DNA of 64,000 nt from an uncultured Eubacteriales bacterium (GTDB taxonomy: Bacteria; Bacillota; Clostridia; Christensenellales; UBA1242). This document shows, piece by piece, positions 47,821 to 56,298 of this stretch (position 1 is the stretch's first letter; each line of letters begins with the position of its first letter). A program made the translations under genes and the position numbers. The stretch lies in the NCBI GenBank assembly GCA_902496015.1, contig CABUZJ010000003.1:62001-126000 (forward strand). Reading direction: 5' to 3'. The notes under the pieces were generated by a model. The model did not search any database. It was not told the DNA's origin and was given only the letters and a program-made list of their open reading frames with translations.

Positions 47821-47895
47821 TGGGGTGTCGCCAAGCGGTAAGGCACGAGACTTTGACTCTCGCATTCGTAGGTTCAAATCCTGCCACCCCAGCCA
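47821..47895 (+). tRNA. tRNA-Gln (TTG)
   Basis: Acceptor TGGGGTG/CACCCCA, anticodon loop CTTTGAC, encoded CCA. Closely similar to the next tRNA-Gln, suggesting tandem duplication. Confidence 0.95.
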
Positions 47896-47929
47896 ATGGC
47901 TTAATCATGCGGAATGAATTTATTTGCAT

Positions 47930-48004
47930 TGGGGTGTCGCCAAGCGGTAAGGCATGGGACTCTGACTCCCACATTCGAGGGTTCGAATCCTTCCGCCCCA
48001 GCCA
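47930..48004 (+). tRNA. tRNA-Gln (CTG)
   Basis: Acceptor TGGGGTG with one G-U pair, anticodon loop CTCTGAC, encoded CCA; first 28 nt identical to the preceding tRNA-Gln. Confidence 0.95.
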
Positions 48005-48013
48005 ATTAAAAAC

Positions 48014-48030
48014 AAATTTTGTCAAAATTT
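48014..48030. promoter_or_regulatory. Palindrome upstream of the tRNA-Lys promoter, copy 2
   Basis: AAATTTTGTCAAAATTT, identical to 47383-47399; ends 10 bp before the -35 box. Confidence 0.6.
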
Positions 48031-48040
48031 TTGAATATTA

Positions 48041-48069
48041 TTGACAATATAATTTCTGTTTGATATACT
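48041..48069 (+). promoter_or_regulatory. Promoter of tRNA-Lys
   Basis: -35 TTGACA (48041-48046), 17-bp spacer, -10 TATACT (48064-48069). Confidence 0.8.
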
Positions 48070-48083
48070 AACAAAGTTCTTAT

Positions 48084-48159
48084 GGTTCACTAGCTCAGTC
48101 GGTAGAGCACTTGACTTTTAATCAAGGGGTCCCGGGTTCGAATCCCGGGTGAGCCACCA
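48084..48159 (+). tRNA. tRNA-Lys (TTT)
   Basis: Acceptor GGTTCAC/GTGAGCC with one G-U pair, anticodon loop CTTTTAA, strong T-stem CCGGG/CCCGG, encoded CCA. Confidence 0.95.
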
Positions 48160-48212
48160 CTGCCCTTACCGATTGCAACAAGCAATTATTGCATAAACAA
48201 CCTCCGTAAGAC

Positions 48213-48258
48213 TGGGTGTAAGAAAAATCTTACACACATTCTTACAACCCTTTTATTA
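48213..48258 (+). terminator. Overlapping alternative hairpins after tRNA-Lys
   Basis: GGGTGTAAGA can pair with the near TCTTACAC (8 bp) or the far TCTTACAACCC (10 bp with one bulge); the far pairing is followed by TTTTATT and looks like a terminator. The two are mutually exclusive. Confidence 0.5.
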
Positions 48259-48315
48259 GATTAACTAATTAAAACCAACTAATGTTTATTACTAAAAAAT
48301 AAAATTAAATACAAT

Positions 48316-48399
48316 GCGGATGTGGTGAAATGGCAGACACGCTAGACTTAGGATCTAGTGCTGAGAGGCGTGGGGGTTCAAGTCCCTTCATCCGCACCA
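48316..48399 (+). tRNA. tRNA-Leu (TAG)
   Basis: Acceptor GCGGATG/CATCCGC, anticodon stem CTAGA/TCTAG with loop CTTAGGA, class II variable arm, encoded CCA. Last tRNA of the cluster. Confidence 0.95.
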
Positions 48400-48430
48400 A
48401 AACACAAAATATTGTGTAAATAATTTAATG

Positions 48431-48454
48431 AATACCACTATATTTAGTGGTATT
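48431..48454 (+). terminator. Terminator after tRNA-Leu (TAG)
   Basis: AATACCACTA/TAGTGGTATT stem followed by TTTT. The rest of the 349-nt gap to 48748 is AT-rich and holds a small repeat cluster and a promoter. Confidence 0.9.
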
Positions 48455-48471
48455 TTTTATTTAATATTTTT

Positions 48472-48500
48472 TTACTCAAATGTGAGTAACATGTGAGTAA
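48472..48500. repeat. Cluster of three TGAGTAA heptamers
   Basis: TTACTCA (48472-48478) is an inverted copy of TGAGTAA (48483-48489), which recurs directly within ATGTGAGTAA at 48491-48500. It lies 73 nt beyond the end of tRNA-Leu. Confidence 0.7.
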
Positions 48501-48697
48501 TATTAATGTTGTGTTTCGATTAGAATTTTTCGAGTATTTCATTATTAAATAAATGTTAATTATAATTTAAGAAAAAAAATAAATGGTATTAATCTTATTT
48601 TATCTTCTTTATAAATTATTCTATATTTTTAATAATTACCTATACAATTTATTTACTGTCAATTTTTTATTTATTAATTGCAAATTTTTATTTGATA

Positions 48698-48726
48698 TTG
48701 AATTTTAATATCCAATTTGTTATAAT
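48698..48726 (+). promoter_or_regulatory. Promoter of the orphan gene at 48749
   Basis: -35 TTGAAT (48698-48703), 17-bp spacer, -10 TATAAT (48721-48726). Confidence 0.7.
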
Positions 48727-48748
48727 ATTTGTAACAAGGAGTTTTATT

Positions 48749-49297
48749 ATGAAAGAAGAAATAATTGAATTATATAAAAATTTTTTAAATAGTTCTAAAA
48801 AACAAAAATTTGGTTTAATTGTAAACGATTGTATAATCCTTACAAATAATGAAACCTTATTTAAAAGTATATATAGTCAAGAGCAAATAATTAAAAATAA
48901 CTATATTTCTAATTCACCTAATTTAACTTATAATGTAATTAAATTTGATGATCTTAACATAAGTACTTATGACTTTCAATCATTAACGCAAAATTTAGAT
49001 ATAAAACTAGCAGTTTTAATATCAAATGAAGATAAGTGGACAGGTTCTAATAAATCTTCTACTCTTATGCTCACAACCAATACTCATGACTATAAATCTA
49101 CACTGCCCGTAATTTTAAATGCTTGTATTAATAATATGATAAAATATTCTACTAATTTAATAATCAATGCAAGATTAGCACAAAATTATAGCGTTACAGA
49201 TTTTTTAAAAGGTTATAATTCATGGTATGAGTTAGAAAATGCTAAAAAAGAAATTTTAAGTTTTATTGAATCTAATGAAAATGAAATTAGCAAATAA
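48749..49297 (+). CDS. Hypothetical protein
   Basis: 182 residues from ATG 48749 (AAGGAG upstream; an earlier in-frame start at 48692 would lie before the promoter). Not recognised. Alternating beta-like and helical segments: KKQKFGLIVNDCIILTNNET, KLAVLISNEDKWTGSNKSST, then LPVILNACINNMIKYSTNLI. No signal peptide or clear membrane span. AT-rich and next to the tRNA cluster, so an acquired gene is possible. Confidence 0.7.
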   Translation: MKEEIIELYKNFLNSSKKQKFGLIVNDCIILTNNETLFKSIYSQEQIIKNNYISNSPNLTYNVIKFDDLNISTYDFQSLTQNLDIKLAVLISNEDKWTGSNKSSTLMLTTNTHDYKSTLPVILNACINNMIKYSTNLIINARLAQNYSVTDFLKGYNSWYELENAKKEILSFIESNENEISK

Positions 49298-49300
49298 AAA

Positions 49301-49326
49301 AAATAAGCGGAGAATTCCGCTTATTT
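49301..49326. terminator. Bidirectional terminator between the orphan and peptidase genes
   Basis: AAATAAGCGGA/TCCGCTTATTT with loop GAAT; overlaps the peptidase stop codon. Confidence 0.85.
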
Positions 49327-50634
49327 TATTCCTTTATAAATAATATTACAAATTTGCTTATATGTAGGCAAATCTTCTTTTTTTATATCTCCCATAAAAG
49401 TAATATATGGCAAATTATCTTTATTAAAAATTTTATGCTTAAAATCATTTATAGATTTTATTGTAACTTTCTTCGCCGCTTTTATTCTTTTATTAGTTTT
49501 AACTAAATATAAGTTATTCCCTTTACCTTCGTTTAAAAGTAAATCTAAATAGTTAACAGCATTATCCATTTTACTATAATCCAAAATTTCATCCCAAATA
49601 TAAATTGCATTATTTTTTAATTTAGTTAATTCTTCATTTGTTAATTCATGATAAAGCAAATATTTAATTGATTTATTAACCTCTTTTAAAACTGCCATCA
49701 ATTTTTCTTTTGAAGTTTTAATAATGATATTAAATAGTTGCGTATCAAAATTGTAAGAATTATTAATACTGCAACTATATATTAATCCCTTATTTCTAAG
49801 ATTAACATAAAGCATATTTTTATTTCTTAAAAAATATCTTGAAAGATAATTTTGTTCAAATGTAAGTTTTAGTAATTTGAATGGTAAATTAAACTTAAAA
49901 CTTAATTTCAAACTTATAGTTTTGTCTTCATTTGTAACCACTTGCATAGAAGGTTCTTTATCTATTTCCCTTTCGATTCTATCTTGCTTAAAATTAATAT
50001 TAGAATCGACATTTTTAAAAACATATTTATATAATATTTTCTTTACTTTAAACCATGGAAGGTTTCCAACATAGCAACCATAAAAATTTTCTAAAAGAAA
50101 ATATTTATCATGAAAATCTTGTAAATCTTGTAAAGTTATATTATCTATATCTTTTTCGCAACCTAAACTCATTTCATTTGTCATCTTATTATTATAAAGC
50201 AAAAATCCATGTTGATAGCTTAAATTTCTAATAGATTTATCATTTTTTATTCGATATTCTTCTTTTATAACTCCCCTTTCTGTTTTAATGTGCTCCTCAC
50301 TAAGTTTGGTTTGTGTTAAAATTTCACCAGCAAATTCCATAGACTTTTCAAATAATTTGTTAGTTCTACTAAAATTTATGGCTAACAAATTACTTGAAGT
50401 ATAAGCATTTAAAGAAGGTATAATTTCTTCAATAACTTCACTAATTTTTTCTTTAGTTTTATTCTTAGTGCCATTAAAAAGCATATGCTCTAAAAAATGA
50501 GCCAAACCATTTTTTGTGTTATAATTATGCCCCGCTTGAAAACCTATAACAACTGAAGAATAGTTATTTCTATTGTCTTTTTGATAAATAAAAGTTGCAC
50601 CATTCTTAAACTTTATAATTTTTGGTTTGTTCAT
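49321..50634 (-). CDS. M16-family zinc metallopeptidase
   Basis: 437 residues from ATG 50634 (AGGAGA upstream). Inverted zinc motif HFLEH (46-50) in KNGLAHFLEHMLFNGT, with the downstream Glu in ERGVIKEEYRIKND. Length fits one two-domain M16 unit, as in processing-peptidase-like YmxG/MPP homologues, not the 1,000-residue pitrilysin form. No signal peptide, so probably cytoplasmic. Substrate unknown. Many Bacillota have two adjacent M16 genes; here there is one. Confidence 0.92.
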   Translation of the reverse strand: MNKPKIIKFKNGATFIYQKDNRNNYSSVVIGFQAGHNYNTKNGLAHFLEHMLFNGTKNKTKEKISEVIEEIIPSLNAYTSSNLLAINFSRTNKLFEKSMEFAGEILTQTKLSEEHIKTERGVIKEEYRIKNDKSIRNLSYQHGFLLYNNKMTNEMSLGCEKDIDNITLQDLQDFHDKYFLLENFYGCYVGNLPWFKVKKILYKYVFKNVDSNINFKQDRIEREIDKEPSMQVVTNEDKTISLKLSFKFNLPFKLLKLTFEQNYLSRYFLRNKNMLYVNLRNKGLIYSCSINNSYNFDTQLFNIIIKTSKEKLMAVLKEVNKSIKYLLYHELTNEELTKLKNNAIYIWDEILDYSKMDNAVNYLDLLLNEGKGNNLYLVKTNKRIKAAKKVTIKSINDFKHKIFNKDNLPYITFMGDIKKEDLPTYKQICNIIYKGIK

Positions 50635-50681
50635 AAATTTTATTTCTCCTAACATTATTTTATACAACTTAAACTCATTTT

Positions 50682-50710
50682 ATTTTAACATAACCAACAA
50701 TTTAATTCAA
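50682..50710 (-). promoter_or_regulatory. Promoter of the M16 peptidase gene
   Basis: -35 TTGAAT (50705-50710), 17-bp spacer, -10 TAAAAT (50682-50687) on the minus strand; 6 bp from the divergent sporulation-type promoter. Confidence 0.6.
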
Positions 50711-50716
50711 TATTAT

Positions 50717-50745
50717 GAATAAAAACACTTGTAAAAAACAAACTA
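50717..50745 (+). promoter_or_regulatory. Sigma-G-like promoter of the GH18 gene
   Basis: GAATA (50717-50721), 17 bp, CAAACTA (50739-50745). Close to the forespore sigma-G pattern (GHATR and CATNHTA, one mismatch), and the same architecture as at 58376-58404. Confidence 0.55.
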
Positions 50746-50763
50746 ATATTAAAGGAGTGCTAT

Positions 50764-51999
50764 ATGCAAAAGATTGTTAGAAATAAAACAGTAAAAAATA
50801 AAAATAAATCTAAAACTGATAAAGAAAAAAATTTACTAAAAGAAAAAGAAGAGAAAAAAAATAAAAAAAACGACTTATTTGCTTATGATAAAAAGGAATT
50901 TAAAGAACACAAAAAAATGTATATAATTATTTTTGCATGTCTTGGTGGACTATTTCTTTTAAGTTTAATTTTTATGATTGTTGATGTGGCAACTGGTAAT
51001 GTAATAACTAATAACCCTTCAACTCACCAAGATGGTTGGCCAAAACAAGTTTTTGCTCCTTATGCAGACATGACTGGTTGGGTGCCATTGACTAATAGTT
51101 ATAGTGTAAATGGTGTTGCAGATTTGGGAAAAGTTAGTGAAGAAACTGGCATGCAATATTTTAATTTGGGATTTATTCAGCCAGACGCAACTACCCCAAC
51201 GGATAATGATGGTAATATTAGATGGTGTTGGGGCGGATACGCATCAATAAGCGAAAATGGTTCTGATGCTTTTCAATATGCAGGTATTAAATATGTGTTA
51301 GAAGATATCAGAAAGAAAGGTGGCGACTATTGTATTTCTTTTGGTGGACAAGCGGGAAAAGCACCATGGGTTGTTTCTAATAGTGTTGAAAAATTATTGA
51401 ATATGTATCTTGATGTTATTAATACTTATGATTGTAAAAGAATTGACTTAGATATTGAAGAAAGCAATCAAGGCGAAGCAGAAAACCGAATTAATGCAAA
51501 GGCTGTTAAAATGGCACAAGACAAAACTGGAGTATCTGTAACCTTAACAATTCCTATAATGCCTTATGGCTGGGAAGAAAAGCAAATTAAACTAATTAGA
51601 GCTTATCTTGATGCAGGTGTTGATATTGATTTAATAAATTCAATGACAATGTGTTATGGTGCTGGTCTTTATGAAGGGGAAGATTATGGTGATGCCTCTG
51701 TTCGAGCAATAACTAACAGTATTAAACAAATGAAAGAAATTTTTTCTAACTATGGAATTAATTTAACAACTGCACAAGCATATGCAAAAACTGGCGCAAC
51801 TGTTGCCCTTGGATATGAAGGCACACTTTATCCAACTTTCACCACCGCAATGACACAAAAAGTTGTAGATGATGCCAATAAAAATAACTATGGAATGCTT
51901 AGTTATTGGTCTATAAATCGCGATGCTTTGATGGAAAGCAATAGAGGAATAACAACACTTTATCAATTTTATAATGTTACAAAAGAATATCCAGCATAA
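50764..51999 (+). CDS. Membrane-anchored GH18-family glycoside hydrolase
   Basis: 411 residues. A very basic N-terminus (1-50, Lys-rich) and one transmembrane helix (about 52-74) place the C-terminal catalytic domain outside the membrane (a type II protein). GH18 features: SFGGQAG (192-198, the SxGG block) and the catalytic DxDxE as D228-L-D-I-E232 in RIDLDIEESN; a TM-barrel pattern runs to the end. It could cleave chitin-like or peptidoglycan-like glycans. With a forespore-type promoter and spoIVA next door, a spore-cortex or germination role is inferred. Start has AAAGGAG upstream. Confidence 0.85.
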   Translation: MQKIVRNKTVKNKNKSKTDKEKNLLKEKEEKKNKKNDLFAYDKKEFKEHKKMYIIIFACLGGLFLLSLIFMIVDVATGNVITNNPSTHQDGWPKQVFAPYADMTGWVPLTNSYSVNGVADLGKVSEETGMQYFNLGFIQPDATTPTDNDGNIRWCWGGYASISENGSDAFQYAGIKYVLEDIRKKGGDYCISFGGQAGKAPWVVSNSVEKLLNMYLDVINTYDCKRIDLDIEESNQGEAENRINAKAVKMAQDKTGVSVTLTIPIMPYGWEEKQIKLIRAYLDAGVDIDLINSMTMCYGAGLYEGEDYGDASVRAITNSIKQMKEIFSNYGINLTTAQAYAKTGATVALGYEGTLYPTFTTAMTQKVVDDANKNNYGMLSYWSINRDALMESNRGITTLYQFYNVTKEYPA

Positions 52000-52024
52000 A
52001 AAAGGGAGATTTTATCTCCCTTTT
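52000..52024. terminator. Bidirectional terminator between the GH18 gene and spoIVA
   Basis: AAAAGGGAGAT/ATCTCCCTTTT with loop TTT; T run on the plus side and an A run on the other flank. Confidence 0.9.
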
Positions 52025-53503
52025 TTATAATAAAATACAAATTATTCCGCCCTTTCCCTCATTTACAATTTTACTAAGAGTTTTTCTCATTTTAACTTGT
52101 GCTTCTTGTGGTAAGTTAGAAAGTTTTGTATTTATACCTTCTCTAACCAAATAACTTAATGGTTTACCAAACATATTTGTGTCCCATATACCTTGTGGGT
52201 TTGTTTCAAATTCACTAAGCAAGTATTTAGCAAGGCTTTCACTTTGCTCAGCACTTCCAACCGCTGGGCTAATTTCAGTTTCAACATCAACTCTCATAAT
52301 ATGTAAACTTGGTGCTGAGGCTTTAAGTTTAACACCACTATTTGCACCTTTTTTAATTATTTGTGGTTCTTCAAGTGTCATTTCTTCCATACTAGGCATA
52401 ACAACACCATAACCAGTTTCGCGGACGCTATCTAATGCCGTTTTAAGTTTATCATATTCCATTTTAGCATGTGTTAAATGCTTCATATAACTCATCAAAT
52501 AAAAATCATCTTTAATTTCAACACCACATTCATTGCTAAGCATTTTGTAGAATAATTCTTGATTTACAGTTATATCATAAGTTACTATTCCTTTGCTTAA
52601 ATCAATGTTTTGAAGACAAGGGCTGTTTATATTCTCACTTTCGGCAAAACAAGAAGTAAGACTTGAACTATCTCTCATAACATTAAGTTTGTTTGAATTT
52701 GCTTTTAATTCTGTCATTATTTCTTGAATAATATCGTTTTCATAAGGTAATGCTTTAACCCAGTTAGGAATATTATATTTTACCATTCTTATTGGGAATT
52801 GATAAAGAACAGCACTTAACACATTATTAATTTCTTCTTCGCCCATTTCTTTAACATTAAGTGCAATAACAGGAACATTATATTTTTCCTCAAGGCTAGA
52901 ACGAAGTTTAATAGTTGCTTCACTAGATGCATCAATTGTGTTTAAAACAATAACAAAAGGCTTTCCAGTTTCTTTAAGTTCACGAACCACTCTTTCTTCT
53001 GCCCTAACATAATTAAGCCTTGGCAGTTCCCCAATTGTTCCATCAGTGGTAACTAAAACACCAATTGTTGAATGCTCAACAATAACTTTATGTGTTCCAA
53101 TTTCTGCCGCAGTTTCAAAAGGCAAATCTTCATCACTCCAAGGAGTTTTAACAAGCCTTGGAGAATTGTCTTCCATGTGCCCACTCACACCATCGATTAA
53201 ATATCCAACACAATCTATAAGTCTAACATTTGCTTTAGTGTTTTCATTAAAACTAATATTAACCGCTTCATTTGGAACAAATTTTGGTTGCATAGTCATT
53301 ATGCTTTTACCCGAACCCGATTGTGGCAATTCATCTGTTGCACGTTCTTTTGCGTGAACATTATCCATGTTTGGCAAAACTAAGGTTTGCATAAATCTAG
53401 AAATAAAAGTAGATTTACCTGTTCTAACTGGGCCCACAACGCCAACATATATATCGCCACCAGTGCGGATTGCTATGTCATTATATAAATCAAACTTTTC
53501 CAT
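52025..53503 (-). CDS. spoIVA: SpoIVA, spore-coat morphogenetic ATPase
   Basis: 492 residues, full length. N-terminal TRAFAC-type ATPase region with Walker A GPVRTGKST (24-32), a sensor-like IDCVGYLIDGVSGHMEDN, and a C-terminal SpoIVA domain ending GKGGIICILL. It polymerises on the forespore surface as coat basement, anchored by SpoVM (gene at 30904). AAGGAGG lies upstream of the ATG. The upstream gap (53504-53586) contains no clear sigma-E promoter by my reading. Confidence 0.97.
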   Translation of the reverse strand: MEKFDLYNDIAIRTGGDIYVGVVGPVRTGKSTFISRFMQTLVLPNMDNVHAKERATDELPQSGSGKSIMTMQPKFVPNEAVNISFNENTKANVRLIDCVGYLIDGVSGHMEDNSPRLVKTPWSDEDLPFETAAEIGTHKVIVEHSTIGVLVTTDGTIGELPRLNYVRAEERVVRELKETGKPFVIVLNTIDASSEATIKLRSSLEEKYNVPVIALNVKEMGEEEINNVLSAVLYQFPIRMVKYNIPNWVKALPYENDIIQEIMTELKANSNKLNVMRDSSSLTSCFAESENINSPCLQNIDLSKGIVTYDITVNQELFYKMLSNECGVEIKDDFYLMSYMKHLTHAKMEYDKLKTALDSVRETGYGVVMPSMEEMTLEEPQIIKKGANSGVKLKASAPSLHIMRVDVETEISPAVGSAEQSESLAKYLLSEFETNPQGIWDTNMFGKPLSYLVREGINTKLSNLPQEAQVKMRKTLSKIVNEGKGGIICILL

Positions 53504-53586
53504 AACTCCTCCTTACTTTGTTGCTTGATTGTTAATTAATATTCAATTATTTTGAAGATTATGATAAAAGTTAGATTTAAAAAATA

Positions 53587-53612
53587 AAAATCATGCAATG
53601 GCGCATGATTTT
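53587..53612 (-). terminator. Terminator of der-plsY-SHOCT operon
   Basis: AAAATCATGC/GCATGATTTT stem, 6-nt loop, T-rich minus-strand 3' side. Confidence 0.85.
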
Positions 53613-53614
53613 AT

Positions 53615-54103
53615 CTATTCAAAAATTTCTTTTTTAGCTTTCTCAAATTCGGCATCTGTTATAATCCCTTGTTCTTTATATCTTTTAAGTTGTTCGAATT
53701 TTTCCATATCTTCTTGGCTTATAACTTTTTGAGTTGCTTCGCTTTGAGTATAATTTTTATGTTCCTCTTCATTATTATTTGTTTCTGCGTTTGGTTTTGT
53801 ATATGTGTAGTCTTCACTTGACTCAACACTAATTTTATTGTCACTTGCGATATTATAAATAACTATACTAAATAAGCCTAACGGGAACATAAAGATGCTA
53901 AAATATATAGCCCAATTTTTAAGCCTATTTTTTTGGGTGTAAAGTTCACTATCGGTAAGTTTTGTGCAAGTTGAATAATACAATGCACCATAAATAGTGT
54001 AAATACCAATAGGAATAAACACAAGTGAAGCAATCGCAATACCACCATAAATAAATGCTAACACAATCATTAAGTTAAGCCAAAAGTTTGCTTTATTTTT
54101 CAT
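53615..54103 (-). CDS. Membrane protein with C-terminal SHOCT domain
   Basis: 162 residues: two membrane segments (about 8-35 and 65-85), an acidic low-complexity linker (92-118) and a C-terminal SHOCT motif (LKRYKEQGIITDAEFEKAKKEIF). SHOCT domains are small helical modules found on many bacterial membrane proteins, of unknown role. Overlaps plsY by 11 nt, so it belongs to the der-plsY operon. Confidence 0.85.
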   Translation of the reverse strand: MKNKANFWLNLMIVLAFIYGGIAIASLVFIPIGIYTIYGALYYSTCTKLTDSELYTQKNRLKNWAIYFSIFMFPLGLFSIVIYNIASDNKISVESSEDYTYTKPNAETNNNEEEHKNYTQSEATQKVISQEDMEKFEQLKRYKEQGIITDAEFEKAKKEIFE

Positions 54104-54764
54104 TTAAATATCCCTCTTTCCTTTTTTGTTTTAATTTCTTTTTGGTGCTTTTTATCAAACTAACTTTACTTTCTTTACCAACCAAAAGTCTTGTAATGTT
54201 ACCTCTGTGTGCCCACCATGTAACACAAAATATTGCAAATAAAATTAAGCACACAATATTTTGATCAGGCATTGGTAAATCTTTTGCATTAAAACCTTCC
54301 ACAACAGTCATTGCAGTTACGCATAGAAAACTTGCAACTGAACCATATTCAAAGCAAAGCCAACAAATTGCAGCAATTAAAATTACAATAAGTGTTACTA
54401 TTGGGTTTGCAACAAGAAAAACTCCTAACATAGTTGCAATTCCCTTACCACCTTTAAACTTAAAAATTACTGGATAAATATGTCCTAAAATTGTTGAAAT
54501 TCCAGCAATATATAACATTACTTTACTATTACCAAACACAAAATATGCAACAATTGAAGGGACAATACCCTTTGTAACATCTAATAAAAAGTTGAGAAAA
54601 CCAATTTTAAATCCAAAGTTTCTAAGCATGTTTGTGCTTCCAGGATTACCACTTCCAAGTTTAGTAACATCACTATGTTTGCGTTTGCTAATAATTCTAG
54701 CAACACTAATATTTCCAATCAAATAAGAACAAATTACAACTAAAATAACTTGCCACCAAATCAT
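54093..54764 (-). CDS. plsY: Acyl-phosphate:glycerol-3-phosphate acyltransferase PlsY
   Basis: 223 residues, polytopic. First step of phospholipid assembly with acyl-phosphate as donor. Family loops are present: GSGNPGSTNMLRNFG, GHIYPVIFKFKGGKGIATMLG and HRGNITRLLVGKESK. The C-terminus carries an extra basic tail (KSTKKKLKQKRKEG). Overlaps der by 4 nt. Confidence 0.96.
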   Translation of the reverse strand: MIWWQVILVVICSYLIGNISVARIISKRKHSDVTKLGSGNPGSTNMLRNFGFKIGFLNFLLDVTKGIVPSIVAYFVFGNSKVMLYIAGISTILGHIYPVIFKFKGGKGIATMLGVFLVANPIVTLIVILIAAICWLCFEYGSVASFLCVTAMTVVEGFNAKDLPMPDQNIVCLILFAIFCVTWWAHRGNITRLLVGKESKVSLIKSTKKKLKQKRKEGYLNEK

Positions 54765-56092
54765 TTTGCAATATCCTCCTCATTTTTTGCTTTAACCACT
54801 ATTTTAATTGGCGTGCCTGAAAAATCTACCTGCTTGCGTAAGAAATTTTCAAGATATCTTAAATAATTATCAGTCATTATAGTTAAATCATTAACAAACA
54901 AGGTAAATGTTGGAGGTGTAACACCTGTTTGCGTTATATAGTAAATTTTTAATTTCTTTCCGTTTTTGCTAGGTGGTGCCGTTGATATAACTGCTTGTTG
55001 AATTAAGTCGTTTAAAACACCTGTTGAAATTTTTCTATTTGCATTTTCATAACTTTGAGTTACTGCTTCCATTAACTTATCCATTCGCTTCCCCGTCAAA
55101 GCAGAAAGGTAAACTGGCTTAAAATAACTCATAAATGCTAAATCGCAAAGTAATTTTTCATTAAATTTATTCATAGTGTTTGTTTGTTTTTCAATTAAGT
55201 CCCATTTATTCATAACAATAACAGAAGGCTTCTGCTCTTCATGAATAAGCCCCGCTATTTTAACATCTTGTTCACTAATTTGTTCACTTGCATCTATAAC
55301 TAAAACAACAACATCTGCTTTTCTTATGCTATCTATTGTTCTAAACACACTATATTTTTCAATACTTTCATCTTCAATACTTCGTTTTCTTCTCATTCCA
55401 GCTGTGTCAATTAAACAATATTGCTTTTTATTATAGAAAAAAGGAACATCAATAGCATCTCTTGTGGTGCCTGCAATATTGCTTACAATAACACGCTCTT
55501 CCCCGACAAGCCTATTAATAAGACTAGATTTCCCAGCATTAGGTTTGCCAACAACCGCAATTTTTAACGCATTAGAGTCTTCTTCTTGTTCAATTTTATT
55601 AAAATCTGCCACTACTAAATCTAACAAATCTCCAACACCTTTACCTTGCTCAGCACTAATTGGAATTGGCTCTCCTAAGCCCAAAGAATAAAAATCGTAA
55701 AGATTATCTAACTTAAAGTTATCTAATTTATTAACAGCAAGAATAACAGGTTTTTTACTTTTTCTCAGTTTATTAGCCACATCAATATCTGCACTTGAAA
55801 TACCTAATTTCCCATCAACTAAGAAAATAATAACATCACTAAGCCCCACAGCAATATCTGCCTGTTTAATTATGTGTTTACTTATTATGTCACCTGCATC
55901 AAAATCTAAGCCACCTGTATCAATCAATGTGAACTTATGCCCACACCATTCGGCTTCTGCATAAACTCTATCACGGGTAACTCCTGGTTCATCTTGAACA
56001 ATGCTGATTCTTTTTCCAGCAATTCTATTAAAAAGTGTAGACTTGCCAACATTCGGCCTTCCAACAATTGCAACTAATGGTAATTTTGCCAT
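54761..56092 (-). CDS. der: Ribosome-associated double GTPase Der (EngA)
   Basis: 443 residues from ATG 56092, which has AAGGA 7 nt upstream; a longer frame to 56185 would include the promoter. Two GTPase domains: GRPNVGKSTLF with DTGGLDF and NKLD; then GKPNAGKSSLIN with DTAGMRRK and NKWD, and a KH-like C-terminal domain. Needed for 50S assembly. First gene of der-plsY-SHOCT. Confidence 0.97.
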   Translation of the reverse strand: MAKLPLVAIVGRPNVGKSTLFNRIAGKRISIVQDEPGVTRDRVYAEAEWCGHKFTLIDTGGLDFDAGDIISKHIIKQADIAVGLSDVIIFLVDGKLGISSADIDVANKLRKSKKPVILAVNKLDNFKLDNLYDFYSLGLGEPIPISAEQGKGVGDLLDLVVADFNKIEQEEDSNALKIAVVGKPNAGKSSLINRLVGEERVIVSNIAGTTRDAIDVPFFYNKKQYCLIDTAGMRRKRSIEDESIEKYSVFRTIDSIRKADVVVLVIDASEQISEQDVKIAGLIHEEQKPSVIVMNKWDLIEKQTNTMNKFNEKLLCDLAFMSYFKPVYLSALTGKRMDKLMEAVTQSYENANRKISTGVLNDLIQQAVISTAPPSKNGKKLKIYYITQTGVTPPTFTLFVNDLTIMTDNYLRYLENFLRKQVDFSGTPIKIVVKAKNEEDIAK

Positions 56093-56123
56093 ATTCTTCC
56101 TTATTTTAATATTAATATAATAT

Positions 56124-56152
56124 ATTATAACCAAAAAACAAATTAATAGCAA
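56124..56152 (-). promoter_or_regulatory. Promoter of der-plsY
   Basis: -35 TTGCTA (56147-56152), 17-bp spacer, -10 TATAAT (56124-56129) on the minus strand. Confidence 0.75.
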
Positions 56153-56258
56153 GTTAATAATAAGAAATTTGTATTCCTTAAACATATTATTAAAACTAGT
56201 TCTTTAAAAAGTTATTATTTAATTTAGTTAAAAACATAAAACGAAAATTAACTTAATA

Positions 56259-56285
56259 AAAACAGCCTTAGATTTAAGCTGTTTT
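56259..56285 (-). terminator. Terminator after spoIIP
   Basis: AAACAGC(C)TTA/TAAGCTGTTT stem, one bulged base, T-rich minus-strand end. Confidence 0.75.
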
Positions 56286-56298
56286 TTATATTATTAAT

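Noticed and set aside
53504..53586. Sigma-E promoter before spoIVA
   Set aside because: A CATAATCT box is present, but no ATA-like -35 lies 16-18 bp upstream, so I do not claim it.
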